From assembly GCA_000467715.1 (NCBI GenBank), contig AJFK01000068.1, forward strand, positions 1 through 64,000: DNA of 64,000 bases, in the 5' to 3' direction. Position numbers and translations under genes: made by a program. The DNA comes from Hysterium pulicare CBS 123377 (lineage: Eukaryota; Ascomycota; Dothideomycetes; Hysteriales; Hysteriaceae). Below, in pieces: positions 45,836 through 58,138 of the stretch. The notes below the pieces were generated by a model. It searched no databases and was not told where the DNA came from. It saw only the letters and a program-made list of their open reading frames with translations. Within the stretch, counting starts at the first letter, position 1. Each line of letters starts with the position of its first letter.

Positions 45836-46063
45836 ATGAGCAGTCCTATCCCCCAATACGCTCTCCTCGACTTGAGAACATCGACCCTCGCCTTCTCCCT
45901 CCCGTCGGCTCCTCCTAGCGATTACCCTCCATCAACTCCTCATACTTCGTCCAAGATCTCACACCACCCAATGGCCTTGATTGGAAGTTGGATGTTGGTA
46001 ATCGGATTCTTATACACTTGGGTTGTGGCTTGGTTTTGTATGGAGCACGAGGTGGATGACTGA
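45836..46063 (+). CDS. possible small membrane protein
   Basis: ATG at 45836 opens 75 residues: MSSPIPQYALLDLRTSTLAF, a Pro/Ser-rich part, then one convincing transmembrane helix (MALIGSWMLVIGFLYTWVVA) and a short acidic end. A further exon may follow: the next frames around 46130-46340 include a second hydrophobic segment (AIVIAVMRALLIRPSFFAV). No family was recognised. It may equally be chance. Confidence 0.35.
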   Translation: MSSPIPQYALLDLRTSTLAFSLPSAPPSDYPPSTPHTSSKISHHPMALIGSWMLVIGFLYTWVVAWFCMEHEVDD

Positions 46064-46337
46064 AGAGTGGCATGGACCATATCGTAGTGTCGAGGTAGAG
46101 ATGCCGCGGATACGTAGATGGACCGCCTGTGTTGAGGAGAGGATACCTGGTAGAAGAGAGCATGAACAAAGCCTTGCCGGTCGCCCCTGTCGAAGGGATG
46201 AAGCGTCCAAGTGCAATCGTGATTGCAGTCATGAGGGCCTTGCTTATCCGACCATCATTCTTTGCCGTTTCCATTCAACTTGATCCTTTCTCTCATCTTC
46301 CCCTGCTCATCGCTTCTTTCCAACTTTCTCCTCCAAC

Positions 46338-46811
46338 TCATGGCTGAGACTGGGCATCCCAATCCAAACCCGAGACCATAGGCGAGTACATCTCCGGTGC
46401 CGGATGACTGGTCACACTAGTCACACCCCTCGATGCTGCAGGTCTCTGGCTCCTCCCTCCATTCCCTGCAAGATGCGGCGGTAGAGCAGTCGGTCTCGAG
46501 GCCATCATCCCAGACATTCCTGAACCACTCGGTGTACCGGGCATCCCTGATTGCGCACCGAACGTGTAAGGCGACGATGGCGATGGTGAAGAAGCCGAGG
46601 ACATGGATGATAGAGATGTTGAGCTTGGGCGGGAGGAGGGGGGACTAGAAGAGCGGGAGGGCGAAGAATGGGACGAGGAGGTCGTGGAATATGTTTGTCG
46701 GTTTCCTTCGGATTGGTAGCCTGATGTTGCGAGGTCGGTGAGGGTTTCGGAGGCGATCTGGAGAGGGTTGAAGGGGAAGGAAAGGAAAGAGGCGGCGGAT
46801 TGTTGAGGCAT
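46338..46811 (-). CDS. Ser/Pro-rich small hypothetical protein
   Basis: ATG 46811 gives 157 residues. The first 35 (MPQQSAASFLSFPFNPLQIA) look structured, followed by a long Ser-rich low-complexity region (many SSS, SPS, SSM) and a Gly/Met/Pro-rich part ending VSGLDWDAQSQP. There is no signal peptide or membrane helix. Compositional constraint on this strand, and an upstream region free of other genes, support a real gene, probably intrinsically disordered. Function unknown. Confidence 0.6.
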   Translation of the reverse strand: MPQQSAASFLSFPFNPLQIASETLTDLATSGYQSEGNRQTYSTTSSSHSSPSRSSSPPSSRPSSTSLSSMSSASSPSPSSPYTFGAQSGMPGTPSGSGMSGMMASRPTALPPHLAGNGGRSQRPAASRGVTSVTSHPAPEMYSPMVSGLDWDAQSQP

Positions 46812-49800
46812 TTTGAATGCTATGGTTTAGAATAGTGAGGTGGTATAGATACAAGTAGAAATGTGGTTGATTTGTCGACTCTGGTCTGTGTAGAAATAAA
46901 TCCCAAGTTTAGTCGATGAGACTATGATATCTGAACGGAATAAATCTTTTGGCTCTGGATCTAGAATAGACTGGGAGTGTCCGAGAGATTTAATATTTGG
47001 AGAATAAGATAGAAGGCGTCGTGCTGAAGCTAGCGAGCTGCTGAAGTTTCGTACTCGCCGAATATATATGCGTTGCTGAAAGCCGGTGGAGAGCTGAACT
47101 ATATTGAGGCTGAAATGAGAGGAGACCTGAGCATGTCCGAATACCAAGCCTGTTCCGAGTAAAAGATCGACTCTGCACAATGAAGCAGCAAAATGGCTTG
47201 CCTGGATATCAGACGTATATAAGTAACAGCGAGCAATGGGAGCCAAGAACGTGTACGTGAGAAAGCACTGTTTTCGCCAAGTCGCACGCCACAGGCTTGA
47301 GATCCGTAGTGCGGGTTAGGACAAGAATTTAGGATTCAGCCATGTTTCAATGGAGCGACGCGCCCAACGAGAATACCGGCAGCCTCGTGTTGGTATGAGA
47401 CTTCAGAATAGGCTACCTGGGCGTAGAGAGACATCGGACATTTGGTTAGCAGGTCTGCCTTTCTCTCGTTTTCCTCTCGTTGAGCTTGCGGATAATCTTT
47501 TTCACAAAGCGTTCATGCCCACTTCCCCAAACTAAGCTATTCCGCGAAGGCCAAGACATTCAGTGACCTAAGAAAGGGCCTTACCTGGTGCCCTGCGTAA
47601 CGAAGAGAAGCTTACTGGCTACTGCTTGAACTGCGGAAGGGAGCAGAGACAGAGTCTGAGCATTGACGTATTGGCCTTTCTTCACGCAAAAGAAAGATGA
47701 CCCTCAGGAAACGGAGTATTTCTCGGCCGAATCTCCGCCGGTGAGTGGTCAGTTTGAAGCCAAACGTTTTGCCAAAAGTTGAAGATCACGAACCCCGGAT
47801 TCGGAGATGGGGCTCAGAAGGGGCCCAAGCAGTGTTGGAAATTGCATAGAAGCCCTCGAAACGCTTCCTGAATGTTTCTAGAAATTCTTCGCGAAACCTT
47901 CGAACATAGACGAGTAAAGTAGCACCTTGGCATCGGGTTAGCTCAGGCCCTCGAAATCCTTTCCGTTGCAGATTGTGGCTGAGAGGCGCTCACCAACCCA
48001 GATCTGAGGATTGAAGGTAGCGATCCGTCGAATCGGAAGCGGACAGCTTACGTTTCAGAGTCTGTCGTATTGACGATCACGTTGGATTTAGGCCAGGTAA
48101 GACGTAGAACCGGCGACCAAGATTCTTTGGCGTTCCAGAGCCAAGAAGTCTAATCCAGGCACACGTCAAGTAAGAAATAAGCAGAAGCCACGGTAACCGC
48201 TACCGTAATCCAGGTGAGCCACGTCCAGGTCCCTCTCCTCGATCAGAACTTCAAGATAAGCTTTTCCTCTGGTGTAGATGGTGATGAGAGAGGTAATATC
48301 CTTAATTCTGAGCCCTACCAATCAGATAGATGCCCACAAGCTATAAATACCCGGCCGAGAGGCTGTAGAAGATACCGCATTTCGCATTTCGCATTTGTCA
48401 GTGGGAGGAGATGGCAAGTTCATGGAGAAGTAAAACTAAACATGTCATCATGTCTCTGCCAACATGTCGAGGCATTGAGAAGAAGTGTAACAAGGTGCAG
48501 TTAGTGAAAGACTCCAGACGCGCCTCAGCCTTACCAATAGGAAGGCCGGGATCTGAAATGGTACTCGCAGCCTCGAAGCCTCGCAGGTCGATGCTTAATT
48601 CAATGCCGAGTCCCACCGGCACGTTGAACACAGATCCCACGATGGAAAATGGTAAAACAGTCATCGTGCGCATATGAAGGGTGCAGTGGGTTCCTGGGCT
48701 GAATTCCGGGCTGAAGCTTGTGCGCGGATGAGCGGCGCCTTCGAGAACGCTAAAGCTTGCTGCCGGACTTCTTCAGGGTACATGCGAGCTGCCCTACTGG
48801 AGCGCTCGATGGCTCCGTTCGAAACAAGGCATAGTGTCTTCCATACTGGCTACACAATGACTGAGCAATGTTCATTCAATCCCTTTTTGGCTGTCAGCTC
48901 GGGGTTTGACGGTGGGGCTGATTCAGCTCAGCACAACTACTAATCGGGCCACCCAGTGCCACGGCTGTGGACGAGCTCTCCATCTTGGTAATCCTGGGTC
49001 TTGCACTCGAGCGAGAAATGAGGCCGTCCATGATTTCTGCACATCTCATCGACGACCGGAATTCCAAAGGAATTGTGTTGGGGGCCGCGTGCAAGTCCCA
49101 GCTGGCGCCCACAGCGGAAGGTTATTTCGCCATTTTGTCACGCGCATATTCCTTGCATACCTAAACGATTCTCCTCGTGTTCGTTCGGATCTGTTAAAGT
49201 CCTGCGGAGCTGCTACTGTGAACATCCGAGCTCACTCGGTTGCTGGCAATATTCCACTCGGACTTTCATTTTCTCCGCTGTTCCAGACAAGAATTGATCT
49301 GAGATAGCTAAAATTACTAGAGATCATGCATCTCGGGCGAGAACGTTTGACTCACAACAGCAGGCAGAAGCTATTCGAGCTCGGCCAGCATCAGAGCAAA
49401 CAGACAAGAAGATCCTGCAGTAATGGACTTCGTCTAGCACGCAACGGCCACCTCGAATCAATCAAAGACCGTAGACTTGAAGTAGGGATAGCACAAGTAG
49501 ACTTGATGATGAGGAAAAGCCAGTTTGAGGATTATGCTCCGAAATCTCCCGGCCGTATCATAAACCTATCATAATACGAGCTTCAATCTTGACAAGCTTT
49601 TCATCGTTAATGCGTCGTAGGATCGCCTTCGCAATGCAGTCAGAACGTGGTAAGGGAAACAATCCAGCTTACGACCCAAGTGAGATGCCGAAAACGAGCT
49701 GCCCTGCTTGGTAGCTTCCGATCGTGAGAGGATGAAGACGGAGGGTCGGAATACCTGAGTTGGTGGTTTCGTCGACAGGTGGACCTTCCCAGAGATGTGT

Positions 49801-51490
49801 CTACCTCAGCACTCGTGCTTGGTTTCCACTTCTGAAGTGTTGTACGCCGCGCTGTCAAACTTGATCATCCTCCATTGTGACCGATTTTGTGGACAATTCT
49901 TTTGGCCCCCATCCTTCCAGCGTCCTTTTATATCGCAGCATTAGGGAGGGAGTTCTGAAAATGGTCAAATTAACCTTATTTATGCCATTAAGGCAACCAT
50001 GAGAGCCAAGATTCCTTCTTTTGTTAGAGAACGGCTGAGTTGTATGCACGCTCTTTGACGGGAATGGAACCGCTTCCCTTGCGGTACATTGACACACCTA
50101 TCATCTATCGTTGTGGGTTTCGGCTCAGAGAAAGCCTTGTCGGCTGCGGACTCAGACAATGTACCGTCGTCAGAGCCATCGTCAGGGAAGTTCACTATCT
50201 GATCCGGCTCTTCACCCTCTTCTTAGCTAGCAGAGTCTGAGCTCATAAGCATATTTATCCTAGTCCGTCGTTGAGAGTATCTTCATCTCCGTCATCTGTT
50301 TGATTGGTTGCAACTTCTAACAAGCCCTCGCGGCGGCTATTCGAGCGTCTTTGTGTTCGCTCGGATACGGACTAAAGCTCTGATAGAATTGGCTTGTTAC
50401 TTTGCCGATTCCACAGCTCGTGCACTAGACGTCGTAAGCAGTTGAATAAAGAGGTAAACAGGGTTTCGTACTAAGAGATACTAATCTATTCATCAGCAGC
50501 TGTTCCTAGAGACTTTCCATCCTCCCTTGAAGAGAGGTTCAAAGTCGATCCGATGAAAATCTCCTCAGAAATCTCGTGCAGCTCTCCAGACGACGACATT
50601 TAGACATCGCGACTTGTTGATGTTAATTTGGCCGTTAAATCGACGAATTGATTAGCAGCATCTGCAACACCAAGGGCTGAAGCTTGATCCATATTCGAAA
50701 CGATAGCAAGGATCCTGTTAATCGTAGAGCCCGATCACTCTTTGCATGCCGGAGAGGAGGGACTATGCTGCTGTACTCCCCCAAATCAAGCTCCAAGATA
50801 GACGCCCCGAAGATGTGCGCACGGGATGAATCTCAAACCAGATTGTTGCAGTTTAGGGATATCGACCCTGCGAAGCAGTACAGCAGTGGCCAAATCAACG
50901 AGCTGTTTGTGGTTGTGGGAGGTTGCCTGGGACTCCGGTCCTCTCTGCCTTGTGAATCATCACGACTGTTGGCTGTATGAGGCTGAGGGGCAGTTTTTCG
51001 CCGTGAATCGTTCGATAGGAATCAAAATGTAGATATTGTTAGCCGCCTATGCTGGAAGTGTGTAGAACAGGATGTAACCAAGTTATTTAAAATCGGTTGA
51101 GGAAGTTGTGGCAAATTTAGTACGGCTTACCTAAATAGGATGGGTGTGGAAACATGTTGCCAATAAGCTATTGTTCCTTTTCAGGGGTATATGTAAGGCT
51201 CTGCAATGTATTATGGAGGACACAAGTTGTGAGCTGATCACATATGCCTATTCGTCAGCTAGTGGTTCATTCCAAGCATGTCTTGACACATCTGCACGAC
51301 GGTTGTTGAGACCTTTCTGGGCGATCGTTATATGCGCCGAATCGACACCTGCATCAAATCACGACAAGAACGCTAATGATAACCCCAACATACCGCAGAA
51401 CTGGCTTCTAAAAGAAGTTACCCTTTTCATTATACAACGCCAATGCATACCGTACAAAGCGACCAGAACCCCATATTGCTGCATCCGCAT
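46812..51490. other. gene-poor stretch of about 4.7 kb
   Basis: Contains only short frames on both strands without recognisable motifs. The least random piece is on the minus strand near 48600 (VFNVPVGLGIELSIDLRGFE), too short to call. No tRNA, repeats at ends or transposase-like frames were found. It may hold decayed sequence or non-coding transcripts. Confidence 0.45.
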
Positions 51491-52359
51491 TCAAGTGAGC
51501 TTCTGCTTAATGAAAAAAGCCCGCAAATGCGACAACTGCCATGCACATGTAACCCCTAGAACTGCTAGTTGTATCAATGTCCACCGCACAACTCTCGCGT
51601 TTGTGGATTCGGACTGATCTCTGAACTCGGCCTCGCGTTCCTGCAAGTATGCATGAGTTAGCATCCAACTGAAAGCGAATTTTTGCGGTCCACGAGTATG
51701 CCATATTGGATGTACGCACTCTTTGGAATATTTGTTCTCGTCTGATATCGTTCAATCTTCCATTCAGATCGACAACCTTTTGAACGATATCATCGATCTT
51801 GCCCTTGTCCGTGCTTTCAATCTTGCTTGTTTCGCCAATAGCCAAGTCCAAAGTGAACTTGATGCTACCCTGAGCTTCACCGTGTGGAAACCAGCCTCCG
51901 CCGGGTTGTACGCCTTGAGGTGTAAAGCACAATTGATGCTCGCCCGAGTCGGCAGCGGAGAAGGTGAATCGGCCTTTGGAAGCTCCTCTCTGGGCAACGA
52001 CACGGTGATAATTGTCGAAAACCTCCTCGACACTGATGAAGACGCCCAGCTCTTCCCTTGGTTGGAATGACTTCGAGGATTCTTCGTATTGCTCTAGATG
52101 GTAGTGGCCTGCAAATATTAGTCAAACTCCCCGTGGTGAGCGACCGGCACAATGGCAAAGGTAGCATAGCGCGGAGACAAAACAGCCATATCAAAGGTCA
52201 TGACATACCCACTACTAGAGTATCCTTCGGTAATTCCTCGAAGAAGCACTTTGGGACTTGACCGTCGATGTAGAAGTAAAGGGCCTGGGAGGGGAGAGCC
52301 AGGGCAGCGAGTAGTAAAAGAGAAAGCATACGTAATGCCGACGGTGAGCTCCGCGCCAT
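51491..52359 (-). CDS. p24/emp24 family ER-Golgi cargo receptor (Erp1/5/6-like, alpha type)
   Basis: Three exons (52209-52359, 51720-52108, 51491-51640) give 229 residues, the standard p24 size. A signal peptide ([16 protein letters not shown] within the first 27 residues) leads into [21 protein letters not shown], whose Cys pairs with the second Cys in [11 protein letters not shown] to form the GOLD-domain disulfide. The coiled coil [20 protein letters not shown] is completed by the second intron, then [19 protein letters not shown] runs into one transmembrane helix. The cytosolic tail ends FFIKQKLT, with the FF motif for COPII and a lysine-containing end for COPI. KDTLVVGHY favours the alpha subfamily (Erp1, Erp5, Erp6). 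These proteins package GPI-anchored and other cargo into ER vesicles. Confidence 0.93.
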
Positions 52360-53094
52360 GTTGTGCTGGACGTGGTGTTGGGGGAGTGAATAGCTTCGTC
52401 AAGCACTTGGACAGATTATCGTCAATAATGTCGAAACCGTGTCGCCAAACTTGGTTCTATTTAGGGGTTAGCCATGCACGTGACACCCCTCTCACCTCCA
52501 GCCCCCTTTCCACAGCTACTTTTGCACAGTATTTCTCGGACAACGTCTAAGAAGTCCTTTACTTTCTACATTTGCATACTCTTTCGCGCCCTCCAACAAT
52601 GAATACTGTCCAGAAGGGTCCGATGCAGCTTATCTCAAACCAACTCGACTCCTTATGCAGCTTTCAACTGGTGCGGAGCAAACATCTCAGAAACACGCGA
52701 TTGAGGACTAACTTTTACCACATGCCTTCCACCCGGATATCCCCCTGAGGCTGGACACGTGCTCGCAGACCTCAAGAGTCGAGTCAGCATTCAATGCCCA
52801 TCTTTCTGGCTGGCTTTATCCTCGCTAATACAGACCCCGCACCGGGGAAGCCCTCCTGGCGTGGCAGAGCTTGGGGTTTGGCTGATCAAGTCTGGGTAAA
52901 CAAACTAGCTATCTTGCATGGTTTGGATTGTTCTTCCCACTGGCAAGCTTCCAAACCTCCAGAGACAAACTTTGTCAAGTCAAAATCCTGTTCGATGTTA
53001 GACTCATTGCATCCAATACTGCAATCCATAATTTATTGTATAGCATACCCGAGAACCGATCTGTACCTAGGTATATAGGTCAAAAGATAGCCTA
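52360..53094. other. divergent intergenic region
   Basis: Upstream DNA shared by the p24 gene and the short-chain dehydrogenase; no gene seen. Confidence 0.55.
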
Positions 53095-54092
53095 ATGTCA
53101 CTATTCACAATTGACCCATCAAACCTCACCTCCTTGAAAAATAAAACTATCCTGATTACCGGCGGTTCATCCGGCATCGGTCTTGCAACAGCAACCCTCC
53201 TCTCAAAGCTCTCGCCATCAAACAACCTTGCTCTCCTAGACCTCCGCCCACCACCATCAACATTCAAGCATGAACCCTCGCGCCTTCTATTCCACCCTTG
53301 TGACATAACCTCCTGGACCGAACAACGCGCTGGCTTCGAAAAGGCATACGCCAAATTTGGTCACATAGATGCCGTATATGTCAATGCAGGTATCGCTGAA
53401 TACGAAGACCAATTCTTTACAGATCATCGGGATCAGGATGGGAAGCTCAAAGAGCCAGACCGAAGGGTACTGAACATAGATATGGATGCCGCAAGCGATA
53501 CGACTAAGCTGGCAATCCACTATCTAAGGAAGAATAAAGAGGGTGGGCAGATCGCTATAACAAGCAGTCTGGCGGGGTATTTAGCAAGTGCAGGAGCACC
53601 TCTTTACAGTGCCGCGAAGCATGGTATGCCTCCTTCCGCTATCTTACACTCGAAATTACAAAAGATGGCTGACAAGGGCATATAGGTGTCGTAGGCCTCA
53701 TGCGCGCTCTCAAACAAGAAACAGCCAAACTCAACATCTCCATCTCGGTCGTAGCCCCTGCCATAACTGTAACCCCAATTATCTCCACCGGCAACCGCGA
53801 GAGTGGCAAGTCACCCGAAGTCTATGCCGCCGAGATGGCTCGTCAGGGGGTGCCTATCAACAAGGCCGAGTCGATTGCTCTGGCAGTATGTTGGCTCTTC
53901 GATCAAGGCATGGCGGCCAATGGAGCGGGGATCTTTGTGCAGGCGGATAGATTCACCGATTTGGAGAAGGGATTGGCGAAGACGAGGGAGGCTTGGATGA
54001 GTAAGGAGATGTTGGATTTGTTTCGGGGTGGGAGGAAGGCGCCACTTTTCCAAAGATTGGATGGCGAACATCCGTCAAAGCCTAGCCTGTGA
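53095..54092 (+). CDS. short-chain dehydrogenase/reductase (15-hydroxyprostaglandin dehydrogenase-like)
   Basis: Two exons (53095-53623, 53686-54092) give 311 residues. The Rossmann motif TILITGGSSGIGLATA is at residues 18-33, CDITSW marks the cofactor-Asp region, VYVNAGIAEYE is the NAG motif, ITSSLAGYLASAG holds the catalytic Ser, and YSAAKHGVVGLMRAL is the YxxxK helix, joined across the intron. IDAVYVNAG and VAPAITVTPI fit the NAD-dependent alcohol dehydrogenase branch related to 15-PGDH. It oxidises a secondary alcohol or reduces a ketone; the substrate is unknown. It is intact, unlike the neighbouring ligase and cyclase genes, and could have been part of the same catabolic set. Confidence 0.88.
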
Positions 54093-54206
54093 ATTGACCG
54101 GTAATGATAGAAATAATCCTTTTTGCGTGAAAATCGCAGTATTTGGGGAATCATCACGAAATTCTATCTAGACGCCAGTAGTTTGCTTCGAAACGAAGTC
54201 ATGCCT

Positions 54207-56035
54207 TCACAAACGCGCTTTCCCATCTCCTATCCCAGTCTCTTCAATTACTTCCAAGTCCCTCTGCGCCCATTGCCTCAAAAATTTCCTTTGAATCTTT
54301 CTCCACTCATCAGCTTCGGTATTTCTGGAACGAACACAACACCACCGCTCAGCTGCTTGTGCTTAGCTACACGGGGCTTGATCCATTCTTGGACTTGCTG
54401 TGGCGTTAGACGGTCTCTTGCGGGTTCCGCTACCTTGATATATGCTCTAGGTCTCTCGCCCGTAGATCTGCAGTTTTGTCAACAAATGCGAGAAATGTGA
54501 AATGAAGACGTACAAGTTGATCCCCACAACAGCAGCATCTTCGATATCCGGGTTTTCGATTAAAGCCATCTCAAGCTCGGCGGGAGAGACTTGTAATCCG
54601 TTGACCTTGATGAGTTCCTACAAAAACAGTCAGAAAACCCCCCGTTTCTGCTGAATACTTCTGGTTCATAGATTCAGCTGACCTTCTTCCTATCCACAAT
54701 CCACAGGAATCCATCCTCGTTCATCTCCCCAACATCCCCGGTCTTCAGCCACCCACTTCCAAACGTATCCTTCGTGGCCTCTGGATTCCTCCAGTATCCA
54801 ATCGCAATCTACGGACCACGCACATATAGCTCTCCTCTTTGGCCACTGGGGACCTCCTTCTCTTCATCATCTACCAGCATGACCTCGGACGCTGGCATCA
54901 GCACTCCAACACTGCCAATGGGTGGTATCTGGTCAATTGGCACGCCTGTGACAGCACAGGTTGTCTCGGACAACCCCCACCCCTGTGTAATTCTTATCCC
55001 AAGCTTTTGCTCAACTTCGTGCTGGAGATCACGACCCAGCGGCGCTGCTCCGCAGAGGATTTCTCTTACACTGCTGAGATTGTAGTTGGAGACTTCAGGT
55101 CTTTTAGAAAGCATCACCATGATTGGTGGGACGGTTTGCATTCGCGTTATCTTATGTTTTTGGATTAAGCCAAGGTATTCTTCTAACTGGAAAGCTTTCA
55201 TAATTTGGTTGGGTATTGAGCACCTTGTGGCGATGAGAACAGCGTACGTTTGGCCGTAGGCGTGGTAGAGGGGGAGAAAGCCAAGCCATCGCTTGGAGGA
55301 GTCGTACCCATATATTGAGATTATCTGCTTGACATTTTAGATGAGATTGGAATGGGTCACTGCTACCCTTTTAGGAAGACTAGTGGTCTTGCTTTGCGTA
55401 AGTCATTGAACAAGAAAACGGTAGCTAATTCATACTTAGAAGAAAAGTTTACTGTTCTAGCATGTTTGCGCGATTTTTCTTTGGTGAATGATGGCCATCG
55501 CCAGTTTTGGGCTTCTTCAGGTGTTACCATAATACTTCGCCAGTCCTTGAGGCTTTCAACAGCTGCATTTTCCGTGTCCGAAAGCAGGAATATGCGGAGT
55601 TTTGGGACACCAGACTGTGCTGCAGCTGGAAGCGCGGTCCCTATCAGAGACGGATGAACGAGAAATATCTTAGGCTCAACTGTCTTAATTTGATGCGCCA
55701 ATTCTACACAGTATTAGCAACTCTTTTCCGGATATTCCTATACAGACCAAGGACGTACCACTGACAGTGAACGCTGGGCTCGCTCCAGAAAACGCGACAC
55801 CGAGACAAACGGTCCCTAAGTATGCTACCGGAACGAAAATGTGATTTGGAGTGAAAACGAGAAGTGAGTCTCCAGCTACAAGCCGCAACTTTTGCAGGCC
55901 GAGACCGACTCGTTTGACCCAAGGGACCAATTGTTTCGGAGACAGAGAAACATTGTTATCGGAAGCATCAATCCACAAAGGTTTGTCAGAAGGAATTGAG
56001 CCTTCAGGAAACAGGAAACAGCCAATCGAGAATGT
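54207..56035 (-). pseudogene. 4-coumarate-CoA-ligase-like adenylate-forming enzyme, disrupted
   Basis: Minus-strand segments follow the whole ANL ligase fold: FPEGSIPSDKPLWIDASDN, SLLVFTPNHIFVPVAYLG, KTVEPKIFLVHPSL, LGFLPLYHAYGQTYA, MQTVPPIMVMLSKRP, ILCGAAPLGRDL, ITQGWGLSETTC, LKTGDVGEMNEDGF, IVDRKKELIKVNGLQVSP (after a short intron) and VFVPEIPK. Breaks are TAA at 55337-55339 just after HSNLI, TAG at 54809-54811 after YVRGP, and a frameshift near 54300 before the final KIQRKFLRQW. The first two could come from Gln codons by C-to-T. The adenylate motif SSGTTGLPKG is degraded (only TTSLPKRV after a poor splice), and no in-frame ATG precedes the first exon. The intact enzyme would activate an aromatic or fatty acid as CoA thioester. 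Confidence 0.85.
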
Positions 56036-56771
56036 TGCATTCTGTCACCTCAAGATCTTGTCGGTGCGATCTGATTGGCCTGCCGAGAAGCGTTGGAAGG
56101 AAGACGTTTGGCAAAGCTTGATAGTAATATAAAGCGAAAAGAAGAGATTGTACGACTTTATGAAATCGGAATATTTAAAGATTGGAACTGTATCGAGGTT
56201 AAGATAAACTAGTACATCACGTTCCTGGCTAGTAGCTTGGTTCGATCGAAGATGCCCGCGTGTTAGCAGCAAAGGTCAGTAGGTTATCGTTTCCCATTAA
56301 GAGCTTTCTATCTGGCCACCTAGCTTCGTAAAGCTGCCAAGGTTGAATGAGATGTAAAGTATGACTACCTGAAGGTCAACCAGCTATGAGCTCTGATACA
56401 CAATCATGGTGTCGAATGGGCTAGAGTTCGTTCATGCTGGGAGCTGCACACGATTCAGACTAAGCTCGGACGATAGCCGAGGTGCTCTTGCGGGGATATT
56501 TCTGGGGGAATTTGGGTCATCTGCAAGAGCTTAGCAAATTTTCGACTTTTTATTTGACGATCGTCGATTCTTTTCGTGCTGTGCGCTTGTGCTGGAAAAT
56601 GATAGCCCATACTTTTCCCGGTAACCGTAACGCGAAGATATGCAATATCCTTAAGCTTATTGCATGGAGAGCGAGATTTGTAACTCAAGCCACTTTGATA
56701 CTCTGCTTAGACTCATTAGATCATATTTGTCACTGAGACGTGCAAATAGACTCTATTTCTTATTGGCCATC
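56036..56771. other. divergent intergenic region
   Basis: Between the ligase pseudogene and the cyclase gene, which point away from each other; no gene seen. Confidence 0.5.
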
Positions 56772-58138
56772 ATGCATGCATCCGATTTGCCAGATTGGAA
56801 AGATATGCCAGCAGTCAAGGGAATGCCGTGAGAAGAATCGATTTGTAGTCCTTGGTGATCGAATGAACTGACAGAGCTCTGCAGCCATGGAACCGCATGG
56901 GGCTTGTTCGACAAGGATGGAGTTCGAGATGAGGTGGGGACATTGAATTTGTTGACCCCGGAGGTGGTGATGAATGCAAGCAAGGAGATCAAGACCGGAA
57001 AGAGTGTAGTATTGAAGTAAGATATCTGCGCAGACGGATTCCCACAGAAATCCAATTGACACTGTCTGCGATAGCTGGGGCCTCGAAAATGTCAGTGAAC
57101 CAGGTTTTGGGCGTTTTGTGCCAGAGCATAAAATAATCGACTGGAGAAAAGTTGGAGAATACTACTCATATGATGATGAGATAAGAATGAATCCACAGTC
57201 CGGTAAGCAGGCCGATTTAGTTTGGTATTCTAGCATGGACTGACATGACGACAGGCAGCCAATGGGATGGACTGCGTAAGCCAACACAGCAATTATTGCG
57301 AGTAGTGAAGAGAGTCGATAATAACATCCAATATCAGGCCATTTCGGACACACCGAGACGGGCTTATACTATAACGGAGTCCACCATGATGAACTATTGA
57401 AAACGAACCGCATTGGAATAGACCGTGAGTGAACTCCCAGCAAAAATTCAATCTACCCGAGTTACTTATCACCACCAAGATTGGAGCAAGAGAGGAGGCA
57501 TCGTAGGAAGAGCAGTACTGCTTGACTACTGCTCGTATGCAGAACGACATAGTATCGAGTACAATGCGATGACTCGTCATTGCATTAAGGTTGCTGATCT
57601 GGAAGCGATTGCAAAGGAGGAAAATGTAACATTTCGCCCAGGAGATTTGCTGATTGTTCGAAGTGGTTGGATCAAATGGTATAATGAACATGACAAGGAG
57701 GATAGAGTTAAGTATATCCAAAACGGAACGGAGTATATGGGTGTAGAAGGCTGCGAAGAATCAGTGGAGTGGCTTTGGAACCATCACTTTTGCGCAGTCG
57801 CGGGAGACGCAATTGGTTTCGAGGCATGGCCTCCACAGCTTCCTCGTCGTAAGTCTAGTCTTGTCTTTGTTTGTTGTTGGATTACAGGTTCTGTGATGCT
57901 GACAGTGCCTAGGTATTCATAATCACATAGCGCTCTGGGGAATGGTAAGCAGATACCAACAACATTTCCGCTTGAGGATTTGTCTGACGTGCTTTCAGCC
58001 AATTGGAGAACTGTGGACCTTGAAGAGCTTGCAAAAGAGTGCGAGAGGCAAAAGCGGTGGAGTTTTTTCTTCACGAGTGCTCCACTGAATATGAAGGATG
58101 GAGTGTCGAGTCCACCGAACGCGCTTGCAATCTTTTGA
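56772..58138 (+). pseudogene. putative cyclase / kynurenine-formamidase-like (PF04199 type) with a late frameshift
   Basis: Eight exons can be laid out: 56772-56827, 56885-57016, 57075-57202, 57255-57275, 57338-57424, 57480-57848, 57913-57944 and 57999 onward. They encode SDLPDWKDMP, HGTAWGLFDKDG, LNWGLENVSEPGFGR, SQWDGLRHFGHTETGLYYNG, RGGIVGRAVLLDY, EYNAMTRHCIKVADLEAI, GDLLIVRSGWIKWYNEH and GDAIGFEAWP, all conserved in fungal cyclase-family proteins. The Asp/His metal site (QWDGLRHFGH) is intact. In the last exon, PIGELW is followed by a one-base loss near 58015. The ancestral frame EELAKECERQKRWSFF..NALAIF continues to 58138, whereas the actual frame stops at 58086-58088 with about 23 foreign residues. 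The enzyme may be dead or tolerate the altered C-terminus. Confidence 0.82.
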
